Origin: Dactylosporangium fulvum
GTDB lineage: Bacteria; Actinomycetota; Actinomycetes; Mycobacteriales; Micromonosporaceae
Length of the DNA stretch: 64,000 nt
NCBI RefSeq assembly: GCF_025137375.1
Contig: NZ_CP073720.1
Coordinates: 2,566,501 to 2,630,500 of the forward strand
Reading direction: 5' to 3'
Each line of letters starts with the position of its first letter. Position 1 is the stretch's first letter. Positions 18,472-27,086 of the stretch are shown here, piece after piece. Made by a program: the position numbers and the translations under genes. Under the pieces are notes generated by a model. The model was not told the DNA's origin. It saw nothing but the letters and a program-made list of their open reading frames with translations, and ran no database searches.

Positions 18472-20334
18472 TCACCATGTCCGCTGGTGGACCAGCGCCG
18501 CCTCGACGCGCTCCGCCGGGCCGGGCGCGCCGTAGAAGTGGCCCTGGCCGAAGCGGCAACCGGCCGACCGGACCAGCTCCAGGTGCTGCCGGGCCTCCAG
18601 GCCGTGCGCGACCACCGTGACGTTGAGCCGCTGCCCGAGCTTCACCACCACGTCGATGATCGGCGCGACCGGGCCGCCGGTCGCCGGCGGCAGCGCGAAC
18701 AGCGACCGGTCCACCTTGAGCAGGTCGGTCGGGAGCCCCCGCAGGTGGGCGAGTGACGTGACGCCGGTGCCGAAGCCGTCCAGGGCGGTGCGGACGCCGA
18801 TCGCCCGTACCGTCGCCAGGGGATCCGCGGCGCGTTCCAGATCGGCGTCGAAGTCCCGTTCGGCGAGCTCGATCACGAGGTCGCCGGGGTCGACCTGGTG
18901 GCTGTCGAGGGCCAGGCTGAGCCGGGACGCGAAGTCGGCCGCGACGAGGTCGTCGAAGGCGACGTTGACGCTCATCCACAGCCGGTACCCTTCGTGCTGC
19001 CACAACGACAGCTGACGGCAGGCCCGGTTGAGCACCCAGTCGTGCACCTGCCCGGTGAGCCCGAGCTCCCGCGCGACCTCCAGCGTCTCCCGCGGCGGGA
19101 TCGTGCCGAGCCGCGGGTGCCGCCAGCGCAGCAGCGCCTCGACCCCGATGGGGTGGCCCTCGACGAGGTCGTAGACGGGGTGGTACGCGAGGTCGAGCTC
19201 GCCGCGCTCGACGGCGTGCGGCAGGTGCTGCTCGAGCGTGGCCCGCCGCAGCGTCTCCTCGGGGCCACCGCTCACCGGGGCCGGCCCGACCCCGGCGGAC
19301 GGCCGCAGCACCGTGCCGGGCACGGGGTACGGCGTGGACAGCTGGCCGCTGAACCGCCGTACCGTGACCGCGTCGAGCAGTTCGCGGAGCACGACCGCGA
19401 GGACGGCCACGAGCCCGACCACCAGGGCGGCCGGCCCGATGCGTCCCCGGGTGACGAGCGAGTAGAGCACCGCCGCGGCCCCGGCGAGCACCGGCGCGAC
19501 GAGCAGCGGGTCCCCGATGAGCGTGCCGTCGGCCACCAGCCGCTCCGGCTGCGCCGCGCCGACGCGGGCCGTGCCCGTCGGGGTCATGGCGGTCCACACG
19601 GACCGGCAGGCACCGGCCCGGACCAGCACCGAGCCGAGGACGAGCAGCCCACCGGCGGCGAGCAGCCACGGGGCGCGCTGATGCGGGGAGGAGGGGAGCA
19701 GCGGCAGCACGGCCAGGCCGAGGACGAGCAGCGCGACGCCGGCGGCGGTGGTGACGGCGGCCCCGCGGGGGTACGGCGCCCGCACGCCGCTCACCACGGC
19801 GACGGTGAGGCCGACGACGGCGAGCAGGCAGGTGACGAACACGGCGGGGCTGGACTCGCCGTCCACCTCCAGCACCAGCACGACCAGCGTGAGGTACTGC
19901 CACAGCGCCACGCAGACCCCGTCGAACCCGCGACGGGCGGCGGCGCCCGGGCCGCCGGCGGTCACGCCGGGCAGGATCAGCAGGCCGGCGACGAGGGCCG
20001 TGCCGGCGAACGGCGCGACGCCGGGCGCCAGGCCGGGCGCGGCGGCACAGACCCCGGCGGCGAGGACGCCGAGGCCGAGCGCACCGGCGCCGACGGCGGC
20101 GGACGGCACCATGCGCTCGCGGCACGCCATGACGGAGATCCGGACCAGCCAGAACGCGTGCAGTGCCGCGGTCGCGGCGGCCGCGAGCAGTACCGCGGCG
20201 GATGCGCCGAGTCCGGCGGCGAGTCCGGCGGTGAGTCCGGCGAGCACGACCGCCGCCGCGGCGATGAGGGTCAGCGGCGCCGACGCCATGAGCCGACGAC
20301 CGGGTGATCCGTGTGCGCCACTTGCCGGTCTCAT
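18472..20334 (-). CDS. Polytopic membrane protein with degenerate EAL domain
   Basis: 620 residues. About ten hydrophobic helices fill the first 350 residues, followed by an EAL-type c-di-GMP phosphodiesterase domain (about 370-610). The EAL motif is kept (GVEALLRW, Glu399), as are VNVAF and LLKVDRS. But DDFGTG is DGFGTG (about residue 519) and the later EGVE glutamate is replaced (VAHGLE, about 577). Loss of two metal/catalytic positions suggests a c-di-GMP sensor or inactive protein rather than an enzyme. No GGDEF domain is present. The start is uncertain (ATG 20334 or 20289). Confidence 0.8.
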   Translation of the reverse strand: MRPASGAHGSPGRRLMASAPLTLIAAAAVVLAGLTAGLAAGLGASAAVLLAAAATAALHAFWLVRISVMACRERMVPSAAVGAGALGLGVLAAGVCAAAPGLAPGVAPFAGTALVAGLLILPGVTAGGPGAAARRGFDGVCVALWQYLTLVVLVLEVDGESSPAVFVTCLLAVVGLTVAVVSGVRAPYPRGAAVTTAAGVALLVLGLAVLPLLPSSPHQRAPWLLAAGGLLVLGSVLVRAGACRSVWTAMTPTGTARVGAAQPERLVADGTLIGDPLLVAPVLAGAAAVLYSLVTRGRIGPAALVVGLVAVLAVVLRELLDAVTVRRFSGQLSTPYPVPGTVLRPSAGVGPAPVSGGPEETLRRATLEQHLPHAVERGELDLAYHPVYDLVEGHPIGVEALLRWRHPRLGTIPPRETLEVARELGLTGQVHDWVLNRACRQLSLWQHEGYRLWMSVNVAFDDLVAADFASRLSLALDSHQVDPGDLVIELAERDFDADLERAADPLATVRAIGVRTALDGFGTGVTSLAHLRGLPTDLLKVDRSLFALPPATGGPVAPIIDVVVKLGQRLNVTVVAHGLEARQHLELVRSAGCRFGQGHFYGAPGPAERVEAALVHQRTW

Positions 20335-20523
20335 CGTGGGGTCCGTCCGTCGGTCGCCGGGTCGGGGGATACCTAGCTGACCCGGTAACGAGGCCGGCCG
20401 GTGGCGGTGACGGCCCCGAGCGTCCTTCACTCAGAAGGGGTACAGCCGGGGGCCCGGCAGACGGCGAGGGCGGGGCGGCCGGAGGGTGGCCGCCCCGCCC
20501 GGCGGACGGGACCTGGAGTCAGG

Positions 20524-22140
20524 TCAGCGGTTCGTCAGCACGGCCCCGTCGACGGGCTCCGCGCCCGGGGCGTCGGCGGGCTTCGCCAGGTCCAGCGTGG
20601 TGCGCAGGGCCGCGGGCCGCATGAGCAGCGCGGCGATCACGCCGATCACGGCGATGCCGGCCGAGATGAGGAAGATGTGGCCGGTCGCGTCGCCGTACGC
20701 GGCGCGGACGATGTGCTGCATCGCCGCCGGGAGCGCGCTGAGGTTGAGGTTGCTGGTGTCGCCGCCGGCCGGGGCCTGCACGCCGGCCGCGGCCATGGAG
20801 TGCGTGATGTTGTCGGTGACCCGGCGGGCCAGGACGGCGCCGAGCACCGAGACGCCGATCGTGCCGCCGAGGGAGCGGAAGAACGCGACCGTGGAGCTCG
20901 CCGCGCCGATGTCCTTGAGCCGGACGGTGTTCTGCACGGCGAGGACGAGGTTCTGCATCGACATGCCGACGCCGACGCCGACGAGCAGCATGCCGCCGCC
21001 GACGAAGTACAGCGACGTCTCGTGGTCGATGGTCGACAGGACACCGAAGCCGGCGACCAGGACGATCGTGCCCGCCACGATGTACGGCTTGATCCTGCCG
21101 GTCTTCGTGATGAGCCGGCCGGCCACGATCGAGGAGGCCAGGACGCCGACCATCATCGGGATGGTGAGCAGGCCCGCCTCGGTGGGCGAGTAGCCGCGGC
21201 CGATCTGGAAGTACTGGCCGAGGAAGACCGCGCCGCCGAACATGGCCATGCCGACCGCGAGGCTGCCGAGGATCGACAGGGCGGTGGTGCGCTCGACCAC
21301 GATGTCCAGCGGCACGACCGGCTCCTTGGCCCGGGACTCGACCCAGACGGCGAGGGCGAGCAGGACCACGCCGGCGGCGACCATGGCGAGCGTCTGCCAC
21401 GACAGCCACGCGAACGAGTCGTCGACGAACGACACCCAGATGAGCAGCACGCTGACGCCGGCAGCGATGAGGGACGCGCCCAGGTAGTCGATCTTCACGT
21501 TGTCGCGGCGGATGGTGACCAGGTGCAGCGTCTTCTGGAGGACCACCAGCGCGAGGATCGCGATCGGGACGCCGACGAAGAAGCACCAGCGCCAGCCGAG
21601 CCACGAGGTGTCGACGATGAGGCCGCCGAGCAGCGGGCCGCCGACGGTGGCGACGGCCATGACGCCGCCGAGGTAGCCGTTGTACCGGCCGCGCTCCCGC
21701 GGCGGGATCATCGCGGCGATCACGACCTGGACGAGCGCCTGGAGGCCGCCGACGCCGATGCCCTGGAACGCCCGGGCGGCGATGAGCTCGCCCGCGTTCT
21801 GGGCCAGGCCGCTGAGCATCGAACCGACCACGAAGATCGCGATCGAGATCTGGACCAGGAGCTTCTTGTTGTAGAGGTCGGCGAGCTTGCCCCAGATCGG
21901 GGTGGAGGCGGTCGCGGTGAGAAGGGTGGCGGTGACCACCCAGGTGTACTGGCTCTGCGTGCCGTTCAGCGCGCCGATGATCTTCGGCAGGGCGGTCGAG
22001 ACGATGGTGGAGCTCACCATCGCCACGAAGAGCACGAGCAGCAGGCCGCTCAGCGCCTCGAGGATCTGCCGATGGTTCATCGGCTCCTCGGAATGCGCCA
22101 CAGCAGGGCCCGCCGCGGCCGCGGCGTGCGGTTGACTCAT
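20524..22140 (-). CDS. DHA2-type MFS multidrug efflux transporter
   Basis: 538 residues with about 14 predicted membrane helices, as in the drug:proton antiporter-2 (EmrB/QacA) group. Marks are the A-motif GKLADLYNKK between helices 2 and 3, RAFQGIGVGGLQALVQVVIAAMIPPRERGRYNG, and the motif-C region GGPLLGGLIVD. It exports hydrophobic compounds using the proton gradient. ATG at 22140 overlaps the marR stop as ATGA, so repressor and pump are co-transcribed. It is likely controlled by the upstream MarR and perhaps by the divergent TetR. Confidence 0.93.
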   Translation of the reverse strand: MSQPHAAAAAGPAVAHSEEPMNHRQILEALSGLLLVLFVAMVSSTIVSTALPKIIGALNGTQSQYTWVVTATLLTATASTPIWGKLADLYNKKLLVQISIAIFVVGSMLSGLAQNAGELIAARAFQGIGVGGLQALVQVVIAAMIPPRERGRYNGYLGGVMAVATVGGPLLGGLIVDTSWLGWRWCFFVGVPIAILALVVLQKTLHLVTIRRDNVKIDYLGASLIAAGVSVLLIWVSFVDDSFAWLSWQTLAMVAAGVVLLALAVWVESRAKEPVVPLDIVVERTTALSILGSLAVGMAMFGGAVFLGQYFQIGRGYSPTEAGLLTIPMMVGVLASSIVAGRLITKTGRIKPYIVAGTIVLVAGFGVLSTIDHETSLYFVGGGMLLVGVGVGMSMQNLVLAVQNTVRLKDIGAASSTVAFFRSLGGTIGVSVLGAVLARRVTDNITHSMAAAGVQAPAGGDTSNLNLSALPAAMQHIVRAAYGDATGHIFLISAGIAVIGVIAALLMRPAALRTTLDLAKPADAPGAEPVDGAVLTNR

Positions 22141-22574
22141 CGGTTTGCCTCCGTCAGCAGGGATTGTGCGAAGCGGCGCAGCAGTGCGCCGAAGAGTTCG
22201 ATGTCGGTGCGGGTCCAGTCGCGCAGCGCATCGGCGAGCAGGGCGTCGTACCACTCGTTCGACTCCCGCAGGGCCGTCCGGCCCTCGTCGGTCAGCTCGA
22301 GGAAGCTGGCCCGCCCGTCGTTCGGGTCGGCGACCCGGCGCACGAGCCCGGCCTGCACAAACGCGCTGACCGCACGGCTGGTGGTCGACTGGTCGAGGGC
22401 GCAGGTCGCGGCGAGCTCCTTGAGGTGGCAGCCGCCGGCGAGGCGCTCGATCGCGCCGAGCATGCCGATCGCCCCGAGCGGGACGCGGCCGTGCTGTTGC
22501 CGCTGCTTGACGAGGCGCACCACCTTCAGCAGCTCGCGCAGCTCCTCCCGGAGCGGGGCGACGGCGGTCTCCAA
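22137..22574 (-). CDS. MarR-family transcriptional regulator
   Basis: A 145-residue winged-helix regulator. The DNA-binding core reads HLKELAATCALDQSTTSRAVSAFVQAGLVRRVADPNDGRASFLELTDEG, with the wing Asp-x-Arg. The TTG start at 22574 is chosen because GGAGGA lies 5 bases upstream; the nearby ATG at 22587 is out of frame. It is translationally coupled to the MFS pump, which it probably represses until a drug binds. Two direct repeats upstream are candidate operators. Confidence 0.92.
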   Translation of the reverse strand: METAVAPLREELRELLKVVRLVKQRQQHGRVPLGAIGMLGAIERLAGGCHLKELAATCALDQSTTSRAVSAFVQAGLVRRVADPNDGRASFLELTDEGRTALRESNEWYDALLADALRDWTRTDIELFGALLRRFAQSLLTEANR

Positions 22575-22602
22575 AGAAGTCCTCCATCGGCTGGGCCTGA
22601 GC

Positions 22603-22643
22603 GGCAAGCGACAGATACGAGTGGCAAGCGACAAATACTTGCC
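22603..22643. promoter_or_regulatory. Candidate operator between marR and tetR
   Basis: GGCAAGCGACAGATAC (22603-22618) and GGCAAGCGACAAATAC (22623-22638) are 20 bp apart, two helical turns. The second overlaps an inverted repeat GGCAAG-N9-CTTGCC (22623-22643). Placement just upstream of the marR start fits autoregulation by MarR or control by TetR. Confidence 0.6.
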
Positions 22644-22719
22644 TGGTACAAGCATCCAAAATTCGTTCCCATTGCGCAAGTTTGCCCAGTGAGAAGTAGC
22701 TAACAGCGCCCCGGGTACG

Positions 22720-23307
22720 ATGAAGGCCGTGAGCACCGGCCTGCGGGAACGTAAGAAGTCCGCCACCCGGCAGGCCCTCCACGAGGCCGCCGTGGCGCTT
22801 GCGGTCGAGCACGGCCCGGAGCGGGTCACCGTCGAGGCCATCGCCGACGCGGCCGACGTGTCCCGCCGGACGTTCTCCAACTACTTCGCCAGCAAGGAGG
22901 AGGCGCTCCTCCACGGCGACCGGCTGCGCATGCAACTGCTGCTCGATGCCGTGCGCGCCCGGCCGGCCACCGAGACGCCGTGGATCGCGCTGACCGCGGC
23001 CGCCCTGGAGCTGGACCGCCGGCTCGGCGCCCGCGACCCGAAGTGGGTCACCCAGGTCCGCCTGGTGCGCCGGCACCCCACGCTCGCCGCGCAGCAGGCC
23101 AGCACGTACAGCGCCCTCGAGGACGACCTGACGGCCGAGCTCACCGCCCGCGGCGTCACCGACCCGATGCGGGCCCGACTGACCGCCGCGGCCTTCCTCG
23201 CCGCCATCCGGGTCGCCGTGCAGGCCTGGCTCGACCGCCCGGCCGGGACCCCGCTGGGCGACGTCGTGCGTGAGGCGCTGGACGCGACAGGCGCCGCCTT
23301 CGCGTAG
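22720..23307 (+). CDS. TetR-family transcriptional regulator
   Basis: A 195-residue regulator with an N-terminal TetR helix-turn-helix (ALHEAAVALAVEHGPERVTVEAIADAADVSRRTFSNYFASKEEALL) and a helical ligand-binding domain typical of SCO-type AcrR relatives. Divergent from the marR-MFS operon across a 145-bp intergenic region containing the operator-like repeats, so it may control the pump. ATG at 22720, with a GTG at 22732 possible. Its stop codon lies inside a strong terminator hairpin. Confidence 0.93.
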   Translation: MKAVSTGLRERKKSATRQALHEAAVALAVEHGPERVTVEAIADAADVSRRTFSNYFASKEEALLHGDRLRMQLLLDAVRARPATETPWIALTAAALELDRRLGARDPKWVTQVRLVRRHPTLAAQQASTYSALEDDLTAELTARGVTDPMRARLTAAAFLAAIRVAVQAWLDRPAGTPLGDVVREALDATGAAFA

Positions 23308-23322
23308 CGAAGACGGCGCCTG
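23288..23322 (+). terminator. Hairpin terminator overlapping the tetR stop codon
   Basis: 16-base arms (23288-23303 and 23307-23322) pair with one mismatch around a GTA loop. The TAG stop is inside the hairpin. Confidence 0.7.
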
Positions 23323-23385
23323 GATGAGCCGGACGAGGGAGCTCGACGGGGGAGGGGTTCACCTATCGGGTCGGGCCCGCCCAGC

Positions 23386-24024
23386 TCACGGGCGGGCACC
23401 GACGAGCTGCGGGCGCAGCGCCAGGATCACGCCGAGCGTCGCGTAACCGATGACCAGGTGCCCGCCGCCGATCCAGTCCGACAGCGGCTCACCGAAGATG
23501 ATGAACGTCGGGACCGTGATGACGGCCCAGCTCTCGGCGACCGTCGGCCAGACCCGCGCGAGGCCCTGCCAGCGGCCGGTGAACAGGATCTTCAGGCCGA
23601 TCACGAACATGCCCAGCATCGACAGCGGCCAGAAGACGTCCATCGGGACCAGCCAGGCCGCGTCGCGCAGCGACGGCACCGCGTGCAGGAAGCTCCAGAC
23701 CGTGGCGACGGCCAGCAGCACGTGCTCGACGTAGAGCATCCACCGGGCCGCCTTCGAGGTACCGGTGGCCCGGGTGCGCAGCTGCACCGCCAGCAGCGCG
23801 AAGATGCCGAGCTGGAACAGGCCGCCGCCGAGGTCGGTGACGGTCATGCCGAGCGAGTCCGTGGGGTTGGTGCCGACCGTGAAGATCGCCGCCGTCCAGG
23901 ACAGGGTGCCGGCTGTGAGCGCCAGCCCGAGGGCCCGCGTCCGGGCGGCGGAGATGCCCGGGACGGCCGGGGTGCCGGAGGGAAGGTCGGTGCGGGCGGG
24001 GATGGGTCCGGTGCGGATCGTCAT
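23386..24024 (-). CDS. Hypothetical polytopic membrane protein
   Basis: A 212-residue integral membrane protein with about six helices (for example LGLALTAGTLSWTAAIFTVG, LFQLGIFALLAVQL, VLLAVATVWSFLHAVPSL, WPLSMLGMFVIGLKILFTGRW and HLVIGYATLGVILAL). It resembles actinobacterial proteins of unknown function often found beside regulators. No transport or catalytic motif is recognised. ATG at 24024 with GAAGGAA upstream. It is divergent from a sensor kinase gene, so it may be a target of that two-component system (inference). Confidence 0.7.
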   Translation of the reverse strand: MTIRTGPIPARTDLPSGTPAVPGISAARTRALGLALTAGTLSWTAAIFTVGTNPTDSLGMTVTDLGGGLFQLGIFALLAVQLRTRATGTSKAARWMLYVEHVLLAVATVWSFLHAVPSLRDAAWLVPMDVFWPLSMLGMFVIGLKILFTGRWQGLARVWPTVAESWAVITVPTFIIFGEPLSDWIGGGHLVIGYATLGVILALRPQLVGARP

Positions 24025-24154
24025 GGCAGTTCGTTCCTTCGAGGAGGGGCTCTATGTCGTACGGCCAGCTCGTCGCTGTCCGGGTATGCCGTAGAGCTTC
24101 CGGGGAACCGCGACCCGGGCGGCAGGGCCGCGCGCCCCGGCCGCCGTCCCCAAC

Positions 24155-24179
24155 CGTGTCCCGGGCCGGACGGGACACG
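24155..24179. promoter_or_regulatory. Inverted repeat upstream of the sensor kinase gene
   Basis: CGTGTCCCG-N7-CGGGACACG, a perfect 9-bp inverted repeat, with a third GGGACACG half-site at 24195-24202. It lies between the divergent membrane-protein and kinase genes, so it could be a response-regulator site. Confidence 0.45.
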
Positions 24180-24222
24180 CGTCCTCTGCCTCGGGGGACA
24201 CGACGGCTGGCACCATGACTGC

Positions 24223-26364
24223 GTGTCCCGCTTCAAGGTGTCGACGCTGGTCGGCGACGTGCTGGTGGTCCTCACGATCGCCGCGACGGTCGCGTCCGTC
24301 GTCCTCGAGCTCATGGTCGACGCCGCCTACCGGGCCACCGACGGCCTGGAGCCGGGCTGGGTCTCCGGCCTCGCGGGGCTCGCGCTCGCCGTCCCCGGCG
24401 GTCTGCTCGTGCGCAGGGCGCCGCGCAACCCGGTCTCGTGGATCCTCTGCGTCACCGGCCTGCACTGGGCGGTCGACGGAACCGCCGTCTCCTGGGTCGT
24501 CTACTCCACGACCCAGGACCCGATGCTGCCCGGCACGCACCTCTCGTACTGGCTGTACCAGCGGGTCGGCGCCGGCCTGCTGTTCTCGCTGCCGCTGCTG
24601 CTCGTCTTCTACCCGGACGGGAAGCTGCCCACCGGCCGCTGGCGCTGGGCGGTGTTCGGCAGCATCGGCGCGACCGCGATCCTGCCGGTGACGCTGCTGT
24701 TCGTCCCGGAGCGGATCGCGAGCGTCGAGGCCCAGGACCCGGATCCCGCCGTCGCCGGCCGCCTCTCGATCGACCTGCTGTCGCTGCCGCTGCCCGACAC
24801 CGCGTGGACCGTCCTGCTCCGGGTCGGCTACGCGGCCCTGCCGCTCAGCCTGCTCGTCCCGTTCGCCGTGGTCTTCCGGCGGTACCGGCGGGCGACCGGC
24901 CTCGAGCGGACCCGCATGCGCTGGCTGGTGTGGGCCGGCGTGGTCGACGTGCTCGTCATGCTCTCCGTGCTGCTGCTGCCGACGTCCGTGAGCGGCGCCG
25001 GGCTGTTCGTCGCCATCGCGGTCACCGGGTTCGCGATCGCCGTCGGCGTGCTGCGGCCCCGGCTGTTCGACATCGACCGGCTGCTCGGCGGCACCGTCCT
25101 CTACGGTGCGCTCGCCACGATCGTCGTCGGCGTCGACGCCGCCGTCCTGGCCCTCGTCGCGGCGTTGCCGGGCGTGGACCGGCCCGGCCAGGGCGTGGCG
25201 CTGGTCGGGCTGCTCGTCGTGCTGCTCGTGTACGGGCCGCTGCGCAACCGGCTGTGGCTGCTCGTCCAGCGTGTGGTGCTGGGGCAGCGGCACGACCCGT
25301 ACCGCGTCGTCTCGGGCCTCGCCGAGCAGCTGGAGCGCTCCGACAGCCCCGAGGACCAGTTGCTCGCCGTGGCGCGCAGTGTCGCCGAGGCGTTCCGGTC
25401 GCCGTACGTCGCCGTTGAGGTGTACCGCACCGGGGGCACGCTGCTCGCCGAGCACGGCGTGGCGCCGCCGGAGACGCAGATGCTGCCGATCACGTACCGC
25501 GACGAGACCGTCGGCCGGCTCATCCTCGCCGCCGGTGACCCGCGCACCGTCCTGTCGCCGAAGGACGAGCAGCTCCTCGCCGACGTGGTCCGGCAGGCGG
25601 CGGCCGCGGCCCGCTCCAGCTACCTCGCCGCGGAGCTCCAGCGCAGCCGCGAACGCCTCGTCGGTGCCCGGGAGGAGGAGCGCCGCCGGGTCCGCCGCGA
25701 CCTCCACGACGGCCTCGGCCCGGCGCTCGGCGGCGTGGCGCTGCGCATCGACACCGCCCGCAACCTGCTGCGCGGTAACGGTGACGCGGCCGCGCGCGCC
25801 GACGGGATGCTCCGCCAGGCCCGCGAGGACGTCGCGACCGCACTCGCCGACGTGCGCCGGCTCGTCCACGACCTCCGTCCGCCGGCCCTCGACGACGTCG
25901 GCCTCGCCGGCGCCGTCGGGCAGCTCGCCGAGCGGCTGCGCACCCCGGCCATGGCGACCCGGGTCGAGGCGGCCGACCTCGCCGACCTGCCGGCCGCCGT
26001 TGAGGTCGCGGCGTACCGGATCGCGTCCGAGGCACTGACCAACGTGACAAAACACGCGAACGCCACCACCTGCACCGTCCGGTTCCGCCGCGGCGACCAC
26101 ACCCTCGTCGTCGAGGTCGCCGACGACGGCGTGGGCATCCCGGCCGGCATCCCGGCCGGGGTCGGGCTCGTGTCGCTGCGCGAACGCGCGGCCGAGCTCG
26201 GCGGCCGGTGCGAGATCGAGTGCCCGCCCGCGGGCGGCACCGTCGTGCGGGCCCATCTGCCGCTAAGCTCTGGGGCCCAGGCCGGAGGGGCACACACCGG
26301 CGGGACCCGCACCGGAGGAGCCCGGCCGGGAGCGGCCCAGGCAGCGGAGGTGCGCATTGGCTGA
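24223..26364 (+). CDS. NarL-type membrane sensor histidine kinase
   Basis: 713 residues. Eight to ten membrane helices fill about the first 335, then come a GAF-like linker (about 350-470), a HisKA_3 dimerisation domain and a HATPase_c domain. The phospho-acceptor is His495 in RRDLHDGLGP. The N-box region reads ASEALTNVTKHANA, and GADDGVGI-like VADDGVGIPAG marks the nucleotide site. The C-terminus ends in a Gly/Thr/Ala-rich tail. The GTG at 24223 (CVSRFKV context) is the likely start; the frame is open upstream. It overlaps the response regulator by 8 bases. Confidence 0.9.
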   Translation: MSRFKVSTLVGDVLVVLTIAATVASVVLELMVDAAYRATDGLEPGWVSGLAGLALAVPGGLLVRRAPRNPVSWILCVTGLHWAVDGTAVSWVVYSTTQDPMLPGTHLSYWLYQRVGAGLLFSLPLLLVFYPDGKLPTGRWRWAVFGSIGATAILPVTLLFVPERIASVEAQDPDPAVAGRLSIDLLSLPLPDTAWTVLLRVGYAALPLSLLVPFAVVFRRYRRATGLERTRMRWLVWAGVVDVLVMLSVLLLPTSVSGAGLFVAIAVTGFAIAVGVLRPRLFDIDRLLGGTVLYGALATIVVGVDAAVLALVAALPGVDRPGQGVALVGLLVVLLVYGPLRNRLWLLVQRVVLGQRHDPYRVVSGLAEQLERSDSPEDQLLAVARSVAEAFRSPYVAVEVYRTGGTLLAEHGVAPPETQMLPITYRDETVGRLILAAGDPRTVLSPKDEQLLADVVRQAAAAARSSYLAAELQRSRERLVGAREEERRRVRRDLHDGLGPALGGVALRIDTARNLLRGNGDAAARADGMLRQAREDVATALADVRRLVHDLRPPALDDVGLAGAVGQLAERLRTPAMATRVEAADLADLPAAVEVAAYRIASEALTNVTKHANATTCTVRFRRGDHTLVVEVADDGVGIPAGIPAGVGLVSLRERAAELGGRCEIECPPAGGTVVRAHLPLSSGAQAGGAHTGGTRTGGARPGAAQAAEVRIG

Positions 26365-27007
26365 CGACGTCGTGCGGGTCGTGGTGGCGGACGACCACCC
26401 GATCTTCCGTGACGGCCTGGCCATGCTGCTGGGCTCCGTCGGCGGCATCGACGTGGTCGGGACCGCCGCCACCGGCGTCGAGGCGGTCGAGCTGGCCGTG
26501 GAGTTGCTGCCCGACGTCGTGGTGATGGACGTGCAGATGCCCGGGCTCAACGGCATCGAGGCGACCCGGCGGCTCGCCGCCGAGGCGCCCTCGGTCGGGG
26601 TCGTCGTGCTGACCATGTCCGAGGACGACGGCACCGTCTTCACCGCGGTCCGCGCCGGTGCCCGCGGCTACCTGGTGAAGGGCGCCGAGCAGGAGGAGAT
26701 CGTGCGGGCCATCAACACCGTCGCCTCCGGCGGCGCGGTGTTCGGCGCGACCCTGGCCCGGCGCATCGCCGAGTTCTTCGCCGCCGGTCCGCCGACCGCG
26801 ACGACCGCGTTTCCCGAGCTCACGGCCCGCGAACGGGAGATCCTCGACCTGCTCGCCGCCGGCCGCTCCAACGCGCAGATCGCCCAGGCCCTGTTCCTGT
26901 CCCAGAAGACGGTCCGCAACAACGTGTCGAACGTCTTCGCCAAGCTGCAGGTCGCCGACCGCGCCGAGGCCATCGTGCGGGCCCGCGAGGCCGGCCTGGG
27001 CCGCTGA
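26357..27007 (+). CDS. NarL/LuxR-family response regulator
   Basis: 216 residues. The receiver domain has the acidic pair in VVVADDHP, phospho-acceptor Asp58 (VVMDVQMPG) and Lys108 (YLVKG). The LuxR-type helix-turn-helix at about 150-210 reads LTAREREILDLLAAGRSNAQIAQALFLSQKTVRNNVSNVFAKL. The TTG start at 26357 follows GGAGG by 6 bases and lies inside the kinase 3' end, giving coupled translation. It is the output of the kinase encoded upstream; targets are unknown. Confidence 0.95.
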   Translation: MADDVVRVVVADDHPIFRDGLAMLLGSVGGIDVVGTAATGVEAVELAVELLPDVVVMDVQMPGLNGIEATRRLAAEAPSVGVVVLTMSEDDGTVFTAVRAGARGYLVKGAEQEEIVRAINTVASGGAVFGATLARRIAEFFAAGPPTATTAFPELTAREREILDLLAAGRSNAQIAQALFLSQKTVRNNVSNVFAKLQVADRAEAIVRAREAGLGR

Positions 27008-27043
27008 TCCGCCGTCGCCGGCACCGCGAGAGCTGCCGCCGAC

Positions 27044-27075
27044 AAGAGCCGGCACCGCAAAGAGCCGGCACCGCA
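27044..27075. repeat. Two perfect 16-bp tandem units
   Basis: AAGAGCCGGCACCGCA twice in tandem, with a diverged third copy near 27018, between the response regulator stop and the next ATG. Confidence 0.8.
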
Positions 27076-27086
27076 AGAATAGGTCC

